From NCBI RefSeq assembly GCF_014839805.1, contig NC_051130.1, positions 868,001-932,000 on the forward strand: a stretch of 64,000 bases of DNA, read 5' to 3'. Below the pieces are notes generated by a model. That model did not search any database, was not told the origin of the DNA, and was given only the letters and a program-made list of their open reading frames with translations. Position 1 is the first letter of the stretch. Each line of letters opens with the position of its first letter. Made by a program: the position numbers and the translations under genes. The DNA is from Manduca sexta (lineage: Eukaryota > Arthropoda > Insecta > Lepidoptera > Sphingidae). Below, one piece after another: positions 1-11,889 of this stretch.

Positions 1-159
1 ACTATAATTATAGAATTATACACCTATGTATATTTGTGTGGTCTCTGCTTGTAACCTGTAATAAATGTTATATATAGCATATATTATTAAATGTGTGAAC
101 CTAGATTAGGTACTGTACACATATATGTTACTGTTAGTTTACCCTGTATAAATAAAATT

Positions 160-345
160 AAAAAAACGCTTTTACCTGCGGCCCCGCATGCCTATAAAAC
201 TTTTTCCAGGATATAAATCTCGCCTTATATTTTCTTAGAATAAAAATGTACATTTTACCCGAGGCAGCAACCTATCTCCATACCAACTCATTTATCAGTT
301 CGGTGTTTTACCCGAGAAGCTGTAACAGACAGACAGGCAGTTACA
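160..345 (-). mobile_element. Helitron-like fragment
   Basis: A GC-richer patch (about 175-200) followed by text like 'aaactttttccagg' and 'ctccatacca' resembles the interior of the non-autonomous Helitron at 54401, read in the same direction. Termini are not recognisable, so this is a decayed fragment. The open frame at 246-509 across it looks like chance. Confidence 0.35.
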
Positions 346-1387
346 TTCGCAATTATAACATATGTATACACGATTATGGGCTGATTTTTTCATCAAACAC
401 GAACAAATCAAAAATAATAGTTTTGCGTTTAAAACTGACGATTTGCCTCACTTCCATATTCAGTCTGGTTATATTTAATTATTTATTTTTTTATTCTTGT
501 GACAATTGAAAAATCAACTTTAAGACAAGTGATTTCTAGGTTAAGTTCTACATATTACTGTCGATGTTATAATTGGGTATGATATTATTATTTATGTAAC
601 TACTAAATATTTTAGATAATTGTAACCATAATGTTAAAATAATGAAATTATACGTACTTTATACTTAAGTATAATGTTATTAATTTCAATAGTTTTTTCA
701 TAATTATATACCGCTGTGTTGCATATCTATGTAGTCTAATATGAATATAAATTACATACTTTTTATGAATTTAATTTATTTATTTATAATTAGGACAACC
801 AGTAGTTGTTACATTATAAATAGCTCCAATAAAATATAACAGTAATGATAGGCTTAAATGCACAACATTTTAAGGTGTCACAGCATGTATGGACAAAAAT
901 AATAACACCAGTATTAATATTAACTATACATAAACCATTAAAGCGTAGTTTTTATAAATAAAAGTAGCAACTACATTAAATTTTAATTAGTTTAAAGAAA
1001 AAGAGGATGGGGACCATATGATATTCAAAAACAATGAGCAAATTATAAGTATTATATAATTTTATTTAACATGTACATATATGACAGACCTAGTTAGTGA
1101 TTGCCTTCATAATGGGAGATATTGTTTATTTTTTTATAATACAGCCGACATTACCCCGCGGTCGGGGTCTAGACATCATCATGTTAAATGTCCAGTGGAA
1201 ACAATCACAGTTGTGTGTCTTCGTTGAGACCGCTATATACAACGATTTCCAAGGGGTATTCTTTGTTGGGTATTCATTGGGGGTTGAATTCCAACCTCCA
1301 TACATTGCGGTGTTTCCTTTAATAGTAGTTTCAATATGTCAATAAAATAATTACTAGTATTGTGAAATGCATATTATATTATACCGG
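346..1387. other. AT-rich stretch without recognised gene
   Basis: Mostly A/T-rich sequence with many short stops. A less AT-rich patch at about 1140-1320 holds a short open frame (1097-1345, 82 codons) that I do not recognise; it has no splice-site context or family motif. Confidence 0.5.
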
Positions 1388-1945
1388 GAGTATACAAAAT
1401 AGATTGCAACTGTGGCCTCTCTTATATCGGGCAAACAAAAAGAAATATAGGGACCCGCGTAAAAGAACATATAGCTGACGTGAAACACCGACGCTCGACG
1501 AAGTCTGCAGTCGCTGAACACTCTGAAGGAGGCGCCAATCATTATCTGCGACTAGATAAGCCACAAATCCTCGCCAAAGAACACCGATTCCTGCCCAGGA
1601 TGATTCGCGAGGCTATTGAAATTAAAAAACATCCTAATTTCAATAGGGAAGATGGTTGGAAGTTTGCACAAGCCTGGGATCCAGTTCTACATTTAATTAA
1701 ATCGGAACCCAAAAGACCGGCTGCCAGACTTCAAGACACTGTGAGCTCATACTGCGTAGATCGGACCACCAACAGCTAAAATTTTAAAAAAGTTGTATAA
1801 TTGTAAAATGTAGGTTGATATTGTAACTTTGACTTTACGGATGAACAACACCTTAGTCCCCCCCGTGACCATGAAGGCTGCAATGTCTTCGGAACGTCGG
1901 GAGAAAAATAAAAAACAAGAAACCGCGATAGAATCTGGAAAATTA
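1388..1945 (+). mobile_element. Penelope-like element 3' end with GIY-YIG endonuclease
   Basis: In frame from about 1388 to 1777 the sequence reads as the C-terminal endonuclease of a Penelope-like retroelement. It has DCNCGLSYIGQT near 1402-1437 (the GIY-YIG core in its Penelope form), then RVKEH, SAVAEH, the LAKEHRFLPRMIREAIEI block and NFNREDGW before the stop. No reverse transcriptase precedes it, so the copy is 5'-truncated. The 3' noncoding tail (about 1780-1945) with 'ccgcgatagaatctg' recurs at 12300-12475. The open frame annotated from a GTG at 1480 is only part of this domain. Confidence 0.8.
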
Positions 1946-2124
1946 GTTTAATTTCAATGTCTAACATTCGCGTAAACATAAGAAATCATTATGCATATTA
2001 TAATTGATTGTTAAAATGTTATTAATGGTAGAAATACATGGACTGGTGCCCTGATTTATTTTTATTTATTAGGCACAGAAACAATCGTACAAAGGTACTT
2101 AATCATCTAGTGTACAGTCATCAT

Positions 2125-2300
2125 CATCAGTTCAGCCGGGAATCGTCCACTGCTGGACATAGGCCTCCCCCATTGAGCGCCACAGGGACCGCTTCTGGGC
2201 CGCCCTCATCCATCGGACTCCGCCGACCCTCACCAGGTCGTCGTCCATCTCGTGAGGGGCCTGCCTGCGCTGCGACTCCCGGTTCGTGGTCGCCACGCCA
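2125..2300 (-). mobile_element. RTE-clade LINE, 3' end of ORF2
   Basis: Read on the minus strand this gives the usual C-terminus of RTE-type reverse transcriptases, with DDLVRVGGVRWMRAAQ, LWRSMGEAYVQQWT and then the end of the frame. No RT motifs precede it. A second copy of the same 3' end lies at 5455-5625. Confidence 0.75.
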
Positions 2301-3873
2301 GTAGGTATACATAATAATATTTTAAAATATATACACCACTAAAAGCCTCTCACAACATTCATATAGCGTCGCTAAATTTTAATTAAAATGATAAAGGTAA
2401 AAGATATGAAATTTAAAGTGGTTTTAAATTTTTGATATTTGTTTTAAAGTGGTAAATGCTCTGGTAAAATATATTTAGGATGCCCGCTGTTCTGGTGGTG
2501 GAAGTATGTAGACTAGAGTCTTGATACCCGCTGCTCTCACATTGTTTTGTACAAGTAGAATCGAATTGATTGTAATTAGATTGTACATCTAATTTATATA
2601 CCTTTTCTACTGCTCGCAGTACCCACTGATGATCACAGACGAATAGAGTAACCATATTGCGACGGAAAATATTGAAATACAATGAAATCTGGTTTATTTG
2701 TACCGCTTAATACCTAGTTATCTATGTAAGCTAAATAATAAACGGTTGTAAATAAAGTTTTTTGATGAATATAAACTTGATGAATCGAAATCAATATTAT
2801 ATTGAGTATAAAGATTAATTGGTTAGACCTTTGGCAATAATTGTCATTGAAGCTACCGTGGCACTTAACAATATAATTATCGAGCAATTTGAATCAAGCA
2901 ATATGATAATTAAAAAGAGAATAAACATACATTTAAAGGTCAAGTAACTCATTGTAAAGTGTTATCTTCAAGTAGATAAGCATTGTTTGGTTGGTTTCAT
3001 GGTTTCATTTAGTAACGCAATGTCAAAATTACCCTATATAATGAAGCGATGTAGAAGTAATAGCACTGTGTTCTAAAGTAGTATTGCACATCGGTACCCA
3101 TCCCGGTAGAATGTATTGGAACATTTTTTATATTTAATGAACCACCTGAATATTAAGTACCTACTCCTCTATTCTGCAATAAAGGATTTCTATTTCTATA
3201 CCTTAAAATATTAATAATGATAGATTCTGCAATAAAAAGTTTTATAAGTTACATAAACCAAAGTGTTACTCAATAATTTCTTTGTCATCATATTTAGTAG
3301 ATAAAAAGAGTTATAATTATTTATTTACGTCAGGTTAGTCAGTGGAATACAGAAAAATGTCCAACAAGTTATAATATTGTAATAATATTCAAACTATATT
3401 AATAACTGATATTGTATTAAATCATTTGCGATTTAATGTACTTTTTATTCATAAATTTTATATCACTGTTTTGTAAGAGGTGGTTATAATAAATAAAAAT
3501 GATTTTAATCCATGTTTTATTTTCATTAATATTAATAAAAATAATATTCTAATTAATAATAATTGATGTATTTTATTATATTATATTCATTAAGATTGAG
3601 TCTCGAATTTCAAAGTCCCCCGACCCGAGACAAGGAAATTTACCATAAGGCCGGGAACTTCGAGACACGAGATGTTTTGGGATCCAAATCTTAATATTTA
3701 CATCGATGATAAAATGAAAATCGTTCGCGATAACGACTGGCAAAATATCAACGTTATGCTTCTTTTCTCAGTGAATAAGGAAGGTTGACTTATCACTAAT
3801 TTCGTCACTAACATATTTTGGTCTATGATCACATTTGTTTCATAGATAGAATTTACTGAAAAAAAAAACTAGA
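2301..3873. other. Intergenic, downstream of GR-A
   Basis: AT-rich sequence with no coding signal I can support. A repeat-end motif (GTTTCATTTAGTAACGCAAT) sits at 3002-3021 and recurs elsewhere in the window. A purine-rich patch at 3600-3680 is unexplained. Confidence 0.5.
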
Positions 3874-5076
3874 TTATGCATTCCAGGATTGAATTTGCAA
3901 AATGGCGATAATGGTAGTGACAGTGAAGGAGAAGAAAGACAGCAGACTGCGCACGTTGAGCGGCACCACGCGCCACAAGCTGTACTGGAACGGGTTGCGT
4001 TTCAGGAACAGGAACAGCTTCTGGATCTCCTCGCGGTCTCGCTCGTCTATGGTTAAACGACATAAACATGTGAATATAATATTATCACACGTGAGTATCA
4101 AGCAGTAGGGATACTTTTCAATAGGAAAGGAAGAAAATAATATATACTGTTAGGAGAAAGCAAATGGTTTTACAACAATACCAGCTAATTACATTATAAT
4201 AACATGTTAAAGGGATCTCTCATTCAGATGCTTGATGGAATACGGGGCTAGCGATGTTGGAAATTTTAACTGGACATTATTGACACCCATGAATACTTTG
4301 CCAGAGATACGGTAAATACATTTACGACTACATTTAGTGGGCCTTCGGTAGCACATCGCTTTCCTTTCCTTTCACCTTTCACTTCTATGAGCCGCTCGTT
4401 GACAATACATTAAAAACTGCAGGATGATCCTGCCTCTTATAATGCATTTTATTTTTTTCTAGAATTGAGTTTACGTTAAGACTTAACAGAAGTTAATTCA
4501 TTGCTTTTATAGGATTAATACTGGTCAAATCTCCTTGTATAGGACAGCTTCAAGCATTCTGCACTTTGTGACTTACTTTTACAAACGATGCGTCTCTTCA
4601 AAACGATGCCCAATATTCCTGCAATTCTGTCGTCACCAGGTCTGCCAGGACAGTCGCGAATAACAGCGGCGAGCAATTCATTAAAATTTCCATCATAAAC
4701 CACAGACAATCAAATAAATCGTGCACCTGGAACTATATAGGTTACTTAGACCTTGTCCCATTTTATTAGAGTACGACAAAAATGCCATTGAAGCAAAATG
4801 TAGTTATAGCAGTTGAAATGTAGCTATATTCGCGATTTAGATGGTCTGTATTTTTACTAAATTTAGATAATGTAATAATATTTTTACACAGTACAACCAT
4901 TTAAACAGCAATAATGTAACAGATAACTTTAACACTTACCACAACTTGGCTATTTTGAAATTGTAGAAAATTGTCAAAGTCCCAAGAAAGTAATATATTG
5001 TATAAAAAACGACGAAAATAAGAAGCTAAAACAAAACGAAAATTATTAAATGCTGTAATGTTATCTAATGTAATAC

Positions 5077-5323
5077 TGGTGGTAGGTCTCTCATATGTGA
5101 GAGTCCGCTTGGGTAGGTACCACCGCAATGTAGCCAATGTAACTACTGAACATAATAAGACGTAACATTTCATGTCTGAAGATGGCGAGCGCAGTGGAAT
5201 ACCAAACAATACTTTGCAAAGCAAGGTATTGGATGGTGTTTCTACTGCTTATGGACAGTTTGTCGCTTACCATCAAGCGAACGACAAGCTCGTCTCGTCA
5301 TTCAAAGGAATAAAAAAAAAATA
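5077..5323 (+). mobile_element. SINE-like repeat, family S4
   Basis: Starts near 'ggtctctcatatgtgagag' and ends 'ctcgtctcgtcattcaaag' plus an A-rich tail. The same unit occurs about ten times in this window. It lies in intron 1 of GR-A, in the opposite orientation. Confidence 0.75.
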
Positions 5324-5454
5324 GATAAAAAATCGCTCTTTTTTCTTTCACTTAGTTGTTCGAATGTTATACTGATGCAATAGTCTGCGTTGCAGCCTCC
5401 TACCGGATGCGTTTGTTTACGGGTGACCGAATACAGTAAGTAAGGGCATGTTCC

Positions 5455-5625
5455 GTCATTTCAGCCGGGAATCGTCCACGAACGGAATCGTGCTGGACAT
5501 AGGCTTCCCCCATTGAGCGCCATAGGGACCGGTTCTGGGCCGCCCACATTCATTGGACTCCGGCGACCCTCACCAGGTCGTCGGTCCATCTTGTGGGGGG
5601 CCTGTCTACGCTGCGTCTTCGTAAG
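5455..5625 (-). mobile_element. RTE-clade LINE 3' end in GR-A intron 1
   Basis: Same 3' end as 2125-2300 (RPPTRWTDDLVRVAG on the minus strand). It ends about 15 bases from the GR-A exon 1 donor. The stretch 'ggaatcgt' is locally duplicated near 5467-5490 compared with the other copy. Confidence 0.75.
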
Positions 5626-6289
5626 GGTATGTTCATTACCTGCAATTTCACAACTTTGTCACTTGCCTCAAACCCGTCCATGATCGCTTCGAATATTTGT
5701 ACGTAACGGCGTGGATGGTGCTTGCCCTGGTTCCGACAATTAAAGTCGTTGCTTTCCAGCATCTGCCTCATCAGCTTTATACGAGTGTACAGTAGAGCAA
5801 ACACGAAATCAAAGGAGACCTCCCAATTACTATGGTGAGCCACATAATGAAATCCATAAAACTAAACATATATTGTTGTACATTGTAATCTCCGTGAATT
5901 ATAAAAACTTTAATGAAACTAGAGAGTCTCATAAAAAACAATACGGAAATGCACGTAACAAAACAGACATTGATTTGTCTATAGGCGCTCGCGCTTGCAT
6001 CGATGAGCGGTGACTTTTTGTAGTACTGCAGTAAGTAATTGTTACTCTTTAGTGAGGAGATTAACATATGCGTGAAGTATTCCATGGATAGGAGGTATAT
6101 TAAAATTTTTGGATAAAAAATATCAGTGTGTAAATATAAAAAAAAGAAAATGATATTTGCGCAAATAAAGCAGCAGTAACACCGTGCCAGCCATCGCACG
6201 AGCTTGAAGGTTTGGAACTCGTGGTAAAAACCGAAGAGAAATCTAATGTATAGGAAAAAGTTAATATTGCACACTAGCTGATCTGCCAT

Positions 6290-6480
6290 GGTGCACCCTT
6301 TGACATGGGTTTTGAAGATATTTGCAGTGCTGTCTAGGAGACTGTATGAGGAGTGGTGCACAAACTCTTGTTCCCTTTGAGGCGACAGCGCGTGTGGTGT
6401 TGGATAACTGCCGCTGTAATAGTGCACTTGGGGCTAATGAATCTGCCTCGACCGATGCAATACAGCGCGAGTTTAGGGTT
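6290..6480 (-). promoter_or_regulatory. Conserved GR upstream block (GR-A copy)
   Basis: The bases immediately before the GR-A start codon match the bases before GR-B, GR-C and GR-D. On the minus strand the block opens with CCGAACCCTAA and CGCGCT, then has TCCAACACCACACGCG and a CTCCT..AGTCTCCT stretch near the ATG. It may be core promoter plus 5' leader. No classical TATA box is obvious. Confidence 0.55.
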
Positions 6481-6481
6481 C

Positions 6482-7595
6482 GGCCATATCAGTAAATGAA
6501 AATATAAGCCACGTATGTAACTGGTATAAATGTGACGCTTTGTTAAAACAAGCTTGACACTTGCCTTATACACAAGGTTTAAAACTTAACCTTAACTTAA
6601 ACAAAATGTAACGCTTGGAGAATACGTATTTTGTATGTATTGTAATAAGGGTTATGTCCTTCCCAGGATGTCAAATTATCTTCATACCAATTTTCTAGAA
6701 ATCTGTTCGGAATTTTTTGAGTATTACGTTCCGATAGTCGTGGCGGGGTTTTTGTTTATAATATCTAAATATGTCCCCAATCGCTCCCTCAAATAAGGTG
6801 TACCTATCCATGTATATGCTTCAAGACTATGTACTTTCCATCAATCTGTATTCTGACTTGATTTCGTTTATACTCAATATCCTGATGAGTCTGTTCTGTA
6901 ATGTTTATGTTCAATTTCAAAGTGTGCGTTTCCAGGTATCGAATTGTGGACTCTTGTCTCGCTGTCAGTGCTATAGTTTTGAAAGATGCTAGGTATTAAT
7001 AGAAATTAATTGCTCGGAAAATATTTCTAATCACAGAAATTAACTTGATTCTAATGTTTTCTTTTGTACAATTACCCAGTTGGACGCCAAATTTAAATTT
7101 TCTAGGTAATTTGGAAAGGATTTAGTTTTTTATTCGTATGTCAGTCAGTCATAAAAATGCCGATCTTTAGATATTGATATCTCAATAACCGCTTAAGCTG
7201 TATTTATGAAATTTGGGTTCTATTTAATTTAAGGCGTTATAATAAATAAACCAAACAAGTGTTTATGTCAAGTAGATTTTAAATTATTAATGAGTAAAAA
7301 ATGTTCCAAAATACTTCAATAGAACCCTTCAATCTCTATAACAAAATTGTTATTATCGATGAAAATAAACCAAATGAATTAAAAGGTACTGATCTGGATG
7401 CAAAGCCTTGAAAAATGAGACGCTTCGGTATCAACTATCAACTAATTGACAGATGCTACTATCGAGACAATATTTTCAAGTTCACAGTTGGGACCATAGA
7501 TAATGTCTTATTCGGCTTTCGCAAGTTTCTCGTGTTGTCAAATATCGTCAACTAAAATAACTAATTTTCATTTGATCATAATATACCTAAGCTTT
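6482..7595. other. Intergenic without recognised gene
   Basis: AT-rich; short open frames (for example 6771-6992) have no family motifs. A patch at 6640-6770 faintly resembles the Helitron interior seen at 54480-54560. Confidence 0.45.
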
Positions 7596-7745
7596 GCTTA
7601 GGTCATCTGTCCAGCTCGATGGTGGACATCTGCTCCAGAACCTTGCTGCCCCATCGGCAATCATCTGGCAGCCATGTGCCCTGCCCACTGCCATTTCAGC
7701 TTACTCATCTGATAGGCTATGTCTGTGACTTTCGTTCTTCTACGG
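7596..7745 (-). mobile_element. RTE-clade LINE fragment
   Basis: On the minus strand it reads, in decayed frames, like the RTE ORF2 stretch before the C-terminus: VTDIAYQMSKLKWQWAGHMA, then a WTDDL-like end. It abuts a fragment of opposite orientation. Confidence 0.55.
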
Positions 7746-7759
7746 ATCTCTTAGAAAGT

Positions 7760-7862
7760 TACAGGAGGTCGCTGGATGCAAACCACTTCCAATAGGTCTA
7801 ACTGGAAATCTTTGGAGAAAGCCAGTGTTCAGCAGTGGACATCCTGCATCTGACGATGATAA
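7760..7862 (+). mobile_element. RTE-clade LINE 3' end, opposite orientation
   Basis: 'ggaggtcgctggatgcaaac' through 'cagcagtggacatcctgc' and the following gatgat-type end is the terminal part of an RTE ORF2 on the plus strand. With 7596-7745 it forms a head-to-head pair. Confidence 0.55.
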
Positions 7863-9128
7863 TGACACTTAAGCTGTTAATCTGATGAGATTATTATTTC
7901 AGATCCCGGGTCATGTAAACCAATTATGTGCATGCTTTTTGATATAAGAGCACTTAAGTCTAGATATAATAGATAAAATTATATAATAAATAATAGATCT
8001 ATATATAATAGATAATAATATCCAATGGTTTTATGTATTAGTTAGAACAATTAATATTGAAATCAAAAGCAACGTACCGCCACATAGTTCGCTGGACGAA
8101 CATGATTTCGTTCGAATTAAATGGCTCCTTACATACCCTTGAGAACATGGATGCGTTAATTCATAAACATTTAATTATTTTCGAGACTGGTGAGAACCGA
8201 CATTGAAAGTTGAGAAGAACCATTCAAAGAATCATCACATAAATTAAATGAATATTAATAATTAATTATTTCAAACGTTATTCCAATTACATATATTTTT
8301 ACATGACTGCAATAAGGTTCCTAGTGTAAACAGAAACGGTTAAAGAAACTCATTTATTTATTCCTGACGTAGAAACCTGTAATTACCTCGTTGACAATAT
8401 CCTTCGAATTTGAACACAACCACCCTAGCACATTATTAGATAGCTGCAGAAATAAACGAGCGAAGGTATCGCGAAATCCAACTTCAACATGAGGGAGATG
8501 AGGGAAATTATAGAGGAGACGGTTAATACAATAATGTAGTAGAACATTGGTGATAAACAATTTAGGGTCCGCAATCGAACACGCACTACACTTGCCTGGC
8601 TAAAGATCGTTATACCTTTCGTGATTTAACAAGTTTCATTCGATGAATGTGGTATCTTATTATTTATTTTGTTTCTTTATCACAACTAAGCGAAACGGTA
8701 TTTGCGGGAAGCCTTATTGCTATCATTTAAATAAGGTAATATTAAGTCAACAATAATTTAATGATGTTTATAATTATGTTACAGTGTAGGAATTGGATTT
8801 GTACCATTGTTTCTTAAGCTTTGTTTAACAAGATGACAAAAAAAGCGTCGAAGAAGCAAAATGACCATAGAAGTGACATTGCCTAAGACTATATAGTCCT
8901 AATGCATAATAAATATTGACATGGTGTACTCTAGCAGTTCCTGCGGTCAAAATCCGATTGTGCAGGCCCTATATTAACCCTATCCCAAAATTCCCAGTGA
9001 AGACTAGAGCCGTGTCGCACTCGCTACGTATCAACACGAGCGGTTTTGTACTGACTACCGAGCGGTGAGCGGTAGCGGTGAGCGAGTGAGATAGATGTTC
9101 GAGAAAATAAAAACAATTCCCGACATAG
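7863..9128. other. Stretch beyond GR-C intron 2; no exons 3-4 found
   Basis: The part at about 8900-9110 matches, in reverse, intron 2 of GR-B (30690-30850), so it is leftover GR-C intron. Exons 3 and 4 of GR-C were looked for here and not seen. An open frame at 8354-8560 (minus, 68 codons) is unrecognised. Confidence 0.5.
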
Positions 9129-9440
9129 ACTTTTACTGGTGGTAGGTCTGTCATATGTAAGAGTCCCCCTAACTAGGTACCAACGGAGCACCTATTTCTG
9201 CCGCCAAGCAACAGTGTGTAGTCACCGTTGTGTTCCGGTTTGAAGAACATTGTAGCCAGTGTAACTTCTGGATATAACAAAGCTTAACATCTCATGTCGT
9301 AGGATGGCGAGCGTATTGGAATACCAAACAATACTTTGTAATTCAAGCTGTTGGATGGTGTTCCTACAGTTTACGGTGGGTTACCATCAACCGAATGAAA
9401 AGTTCGTCTCGTCATTCTAAGTAATAAATTAATATATATA
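9129..9440 (+). mobile_element. SINE-like repeat, family S4
   Basis: Full-length copy: 'ggtaggtctgtcatatgtaa' start, 'caagcaacagtgtgtagtca' interior and 'ttcgtctcgtcattc' end, then a TA-rich run. It is inserted in the remains of GR-C intron 2. Confidence 0.75.
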
Positions 9441-9641
9441 TATATAGAGCAGTGCAGATAGCGGCGTCGCAATTCAGCGTACGTGATGACGAATCGCGCT
9501 GCGCCCGCGTCGCGTGTCACTGAGCCCGTTTTCATTGCTGAGGGATTGGAGTCCGATCCACGTCTGTCAGGATTAGTAAGGACAATGCTTCTCCGTGCTG
9601 TGTGATACAAGCTCGTGCACATCCCGCATTGTGTTACTCCT

Positions 9642-10185
9642 TCTAAATATATATAACTCAAAGATGACTGACTGACATAGTGATCTACCAACGTACAGTC
9701 CAAACCACTGGTCGGATCGAGCTGAAATTTGGCATGCAGGTAGATGTTGTAACGTAGATTATCCGCTAAGAAAGTATTTTGATTAATTCTACCCCCAAGG
9801 TAATAAAATAGGGGTTGAAAGGTTGTATGAAACTTTGTCAATTTTAAACTGATCGGACTGAGACTTTGCATGTATAAAGCTAGTATGACGTAGGTATCCC
9901 CTAAGCAAGGATTTTGATAAATTTCACCCCTAGAGGGATAAAATAGGTGATGAAAGTTTGTATAAATCTTCCTAGATTTTCGACTGATTGAACTGAAATT
10001 AAAGATTGGAGCTACTATGATGAAGAAGTTCCCTTAAATAGGATTTTAATAAATTCAACCCCCATGGGAATAAAATTAGTTTGAACCAATCAGTACCGGG
10101 AAAATATGTAGCAATAATTTATAATACAGTGGACTTTTATCCCGGAAAACACCTTCACGCGGGCGAAGTCGCGAGCAAAAGCTAG
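9642..10185 (+). mobile_element. Non-autonomous Helitron-like element
   Basis: Starts TCTAAATATATATAACTC and ends with a GC-rich stem region and AAAAGCTAG, the Helitron 3' end. It interrupts GR-C intron 2: the flanks on either side align to contiguous intron 2 of GR-B. Inside are three degenerate repeats of about 150 bp, each with a 'tttgatnaattctaccccc'-like core. Confidence 0.7.
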
Positions 10186-10319
10186 TTGTAAAAATTGTAA
10201 CGGAACTTGTGCCGCAAAATACTAGTGCTTTCGCAAAACTAAGGTATGAAAATTTAATATAATTTATAACGAGTATCCGAGTAGGTTCTTAAAATAAAGC
10301 GGTTTATTAAAACACTTAC

Positions 10320-11375
10320 ATAAACAAAGTAATTCCTCGAAAGGATTATAGACAACAATGCTCCAATTAGGTACTGTGCAGTCAGAAGTACTGTACAGTG
10401 GAAATGTACGTAAGACGCAACAAACTAAAATGAAGTTGACTCAATTAATAATATTACAAAGGTAGAACTAATTATAAATGATATTATTGAACTATAATGC
10501 AAAAGGAATAAAAACAGTTTTCCAAAATTATGAAATGTGATAAAACATGTGTCATTTGGATAAACAAATATTCTTATAGATGATTCAAAATGTACAAAGT
10601 CACAAATGCTTAATTCCCAACAGAATAATAACGCCAAGTTACAGTTTAGCTCGTATTACACTTATATAATAGTAAGCTATGCACTCTTCTAGAGGATGTG
10701 CATTGTGGACATCTTCGTAGGACATGATATCTGTAGCTGCTCACGGCCTTCGCATTCTTTCAATCCGTCTATGATCACTTCGTACATCTGTTTGTACCTG
10801 CGCGGATGGTGCTGGCCCTGGTTCCTGGAGTCGAAGTCGTTGCTCTCTAGCGTTTGCGGCATCAACCTCACGCGAGAGTGCAGCAGAGCGAACACAAATA
10901 ATAAAGGTGACCTCCTAATTATAATAACATATCACGTGATCAATTTAAAAAATCTCAAGTATTCTAGTATCGTAAACATACGTACATAGTGTCATAAACA
11001 TTGGGAACACCCAATGTGCTATAAAACGCTTTATAAAACAGGAAAGCTTTACAAGTTACGTCACACACATATACCCAAAAAGGCAGACGCGCATCGGTCT
11101 GTAGGTAGGCACTTATGTCAATAAGCAGCGTCTTCTTCTAGTGCTGCAGTAGGTACTTATTGCTACAACAAAGAAGTAGATATGTGTACCAAGTATTCCA
11201 CAGATATAAGATATTATATTAGTTTTGTGTAAAGTCTATCAGTTGATAATATTTGCAGTTCAGCAGTGACATTTCGCCAGCCATCGTATTTGCCTGAACG
11301 ACGGAATCTGTAGTAGAAACCGTAAAAAAATCAAGTATAAAATAAGTCAACGTCGCATGCAATCTAGTCTGCCAT
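10320..11375 (-). pseudogene. Gustatory receptor GR-C, degraded, exons 1-2 only
   Basis: Paralogue of GR-B. Exon 1 runs from the ATG at 11375 to 10731 and exon 2 from 10424 to 10320, with the intron between them clearly alignable to GR-B intron 1. Codon 4 is TAG and codon 15 TGA; a base is lost near the conserved FRQIRW position; and the exon 1 donor reads AG|AT where GR-B has AG|GT. The end of exon 1 is still recognisable (RLMPQTLESNDFDSRNQGQH). Exon 2 is 105 bases against 87, through a local repeat of a 'actgnacagtac' stretch. Exons 3-4 are missing; intron 2 is broken by a Helitron and a SINE. Clearly non-functional. Confidence 0.88.
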
Positions 11376-11555
11376 GTTAGTGGATGTAAAATGTGTTTAC
11401 AAATAAGACAATAGTGGTGTCCAGGAGACGGCATGAGGAGCGGGACGCAAACCCTTGTTCCCTGTCGGGTAAGAACCCGTATGGTGTTGCACATGAGCCA
11501 CAGTTACAGTGTACTCCGACCAACGCGGCGTAGCACGAGGTTAGGGTTCAGCAAT
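11376..11555 (-). promoter_or_regulatory. Conserved GR upstream block (GR-C copy)
   Basis: Reverse-strand text GCTGAACCCTAACCTCGTGC, then CAACACCATACG, AACAAGGGTTTGCG and CCACTAAC before the ATG, matches the other three receptor copies although the gene is dead. Confidence 0.55.
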
Positions 11556-11889
11556 ATTAAAAAATGGCGGCTTTAAGAAGCAATAAATCATATTATAAAT
11601 ACTTAGTCAATAATTTCCTTTCAAGTTTTTATCATATACAGAAATCTAGCTTAATAAAAAAGTAAGTATATAATGTTCATTACATTAGTATATACCTAAA
11701 AATATTTATACAATCGTTTATAACTAACAATGCCCTTGACCACTTTGCTCTGTTGAAGTATCATTATGACATTACATCTATTTTAGTTACAAGTGAAAAT
11801 GAACATGGTTCCATATAACTATCGATCTGGATACACAGCCTTGAAAAATCCAAGAAAAACAACAGTACATGAATAGCTTTGACGCACAT
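11556..11889. other. Intergenic, AT-rich
   Basis: No coding signal. The stretch at about 11740-11850 (two 'gaaaatgaacatgg'- and 'tggatacacagcctt'-like pieces) reappears in reverse near 28425-28545, so it is a low-copy repeat. Confidence 0.4.

Larger units (their letters stand above)
3874..6289 (-). pseudogene. Gustatory receptor GR-A, four exons, three 1-base frameshifts
   Basis: Seven-transmembrane insect gustatory receptor, a ligand-gated channel of taste neurons in intact family members. Exons by alignment to GR-B: 6289-5640, 5025-4940, 4726-4577 and 4046-3874, with GT/AG ends. Exon 1 starts MADQLVCNINFFLYIR; exon 4 ends LLSFFSFTVTTIIAILQI, the family TM7 signature position. Exons 1, 2 and 3 are 650, 86 and 150 bases against 651, 87 and 151 in GR-B: one base is missing near 5803-5812 (after IGRSPL), one in exon 2 and one near 4608-4614 (after LQE). 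Exon 4 is full length (173). As given, the protein stops in exon 1 soon after residue 160, so it is a pseudogene unless these are consensus errors. A SINE-like repeat and an RTE fragment sit in intron 1. Confidence 0.85.

Noticed and set aside
2038..2304. Open frame of 88 codons on the plus strand
   Set aside because: It is antisense to the RTE LINE 3' end that reads convincingly on the minus strand.
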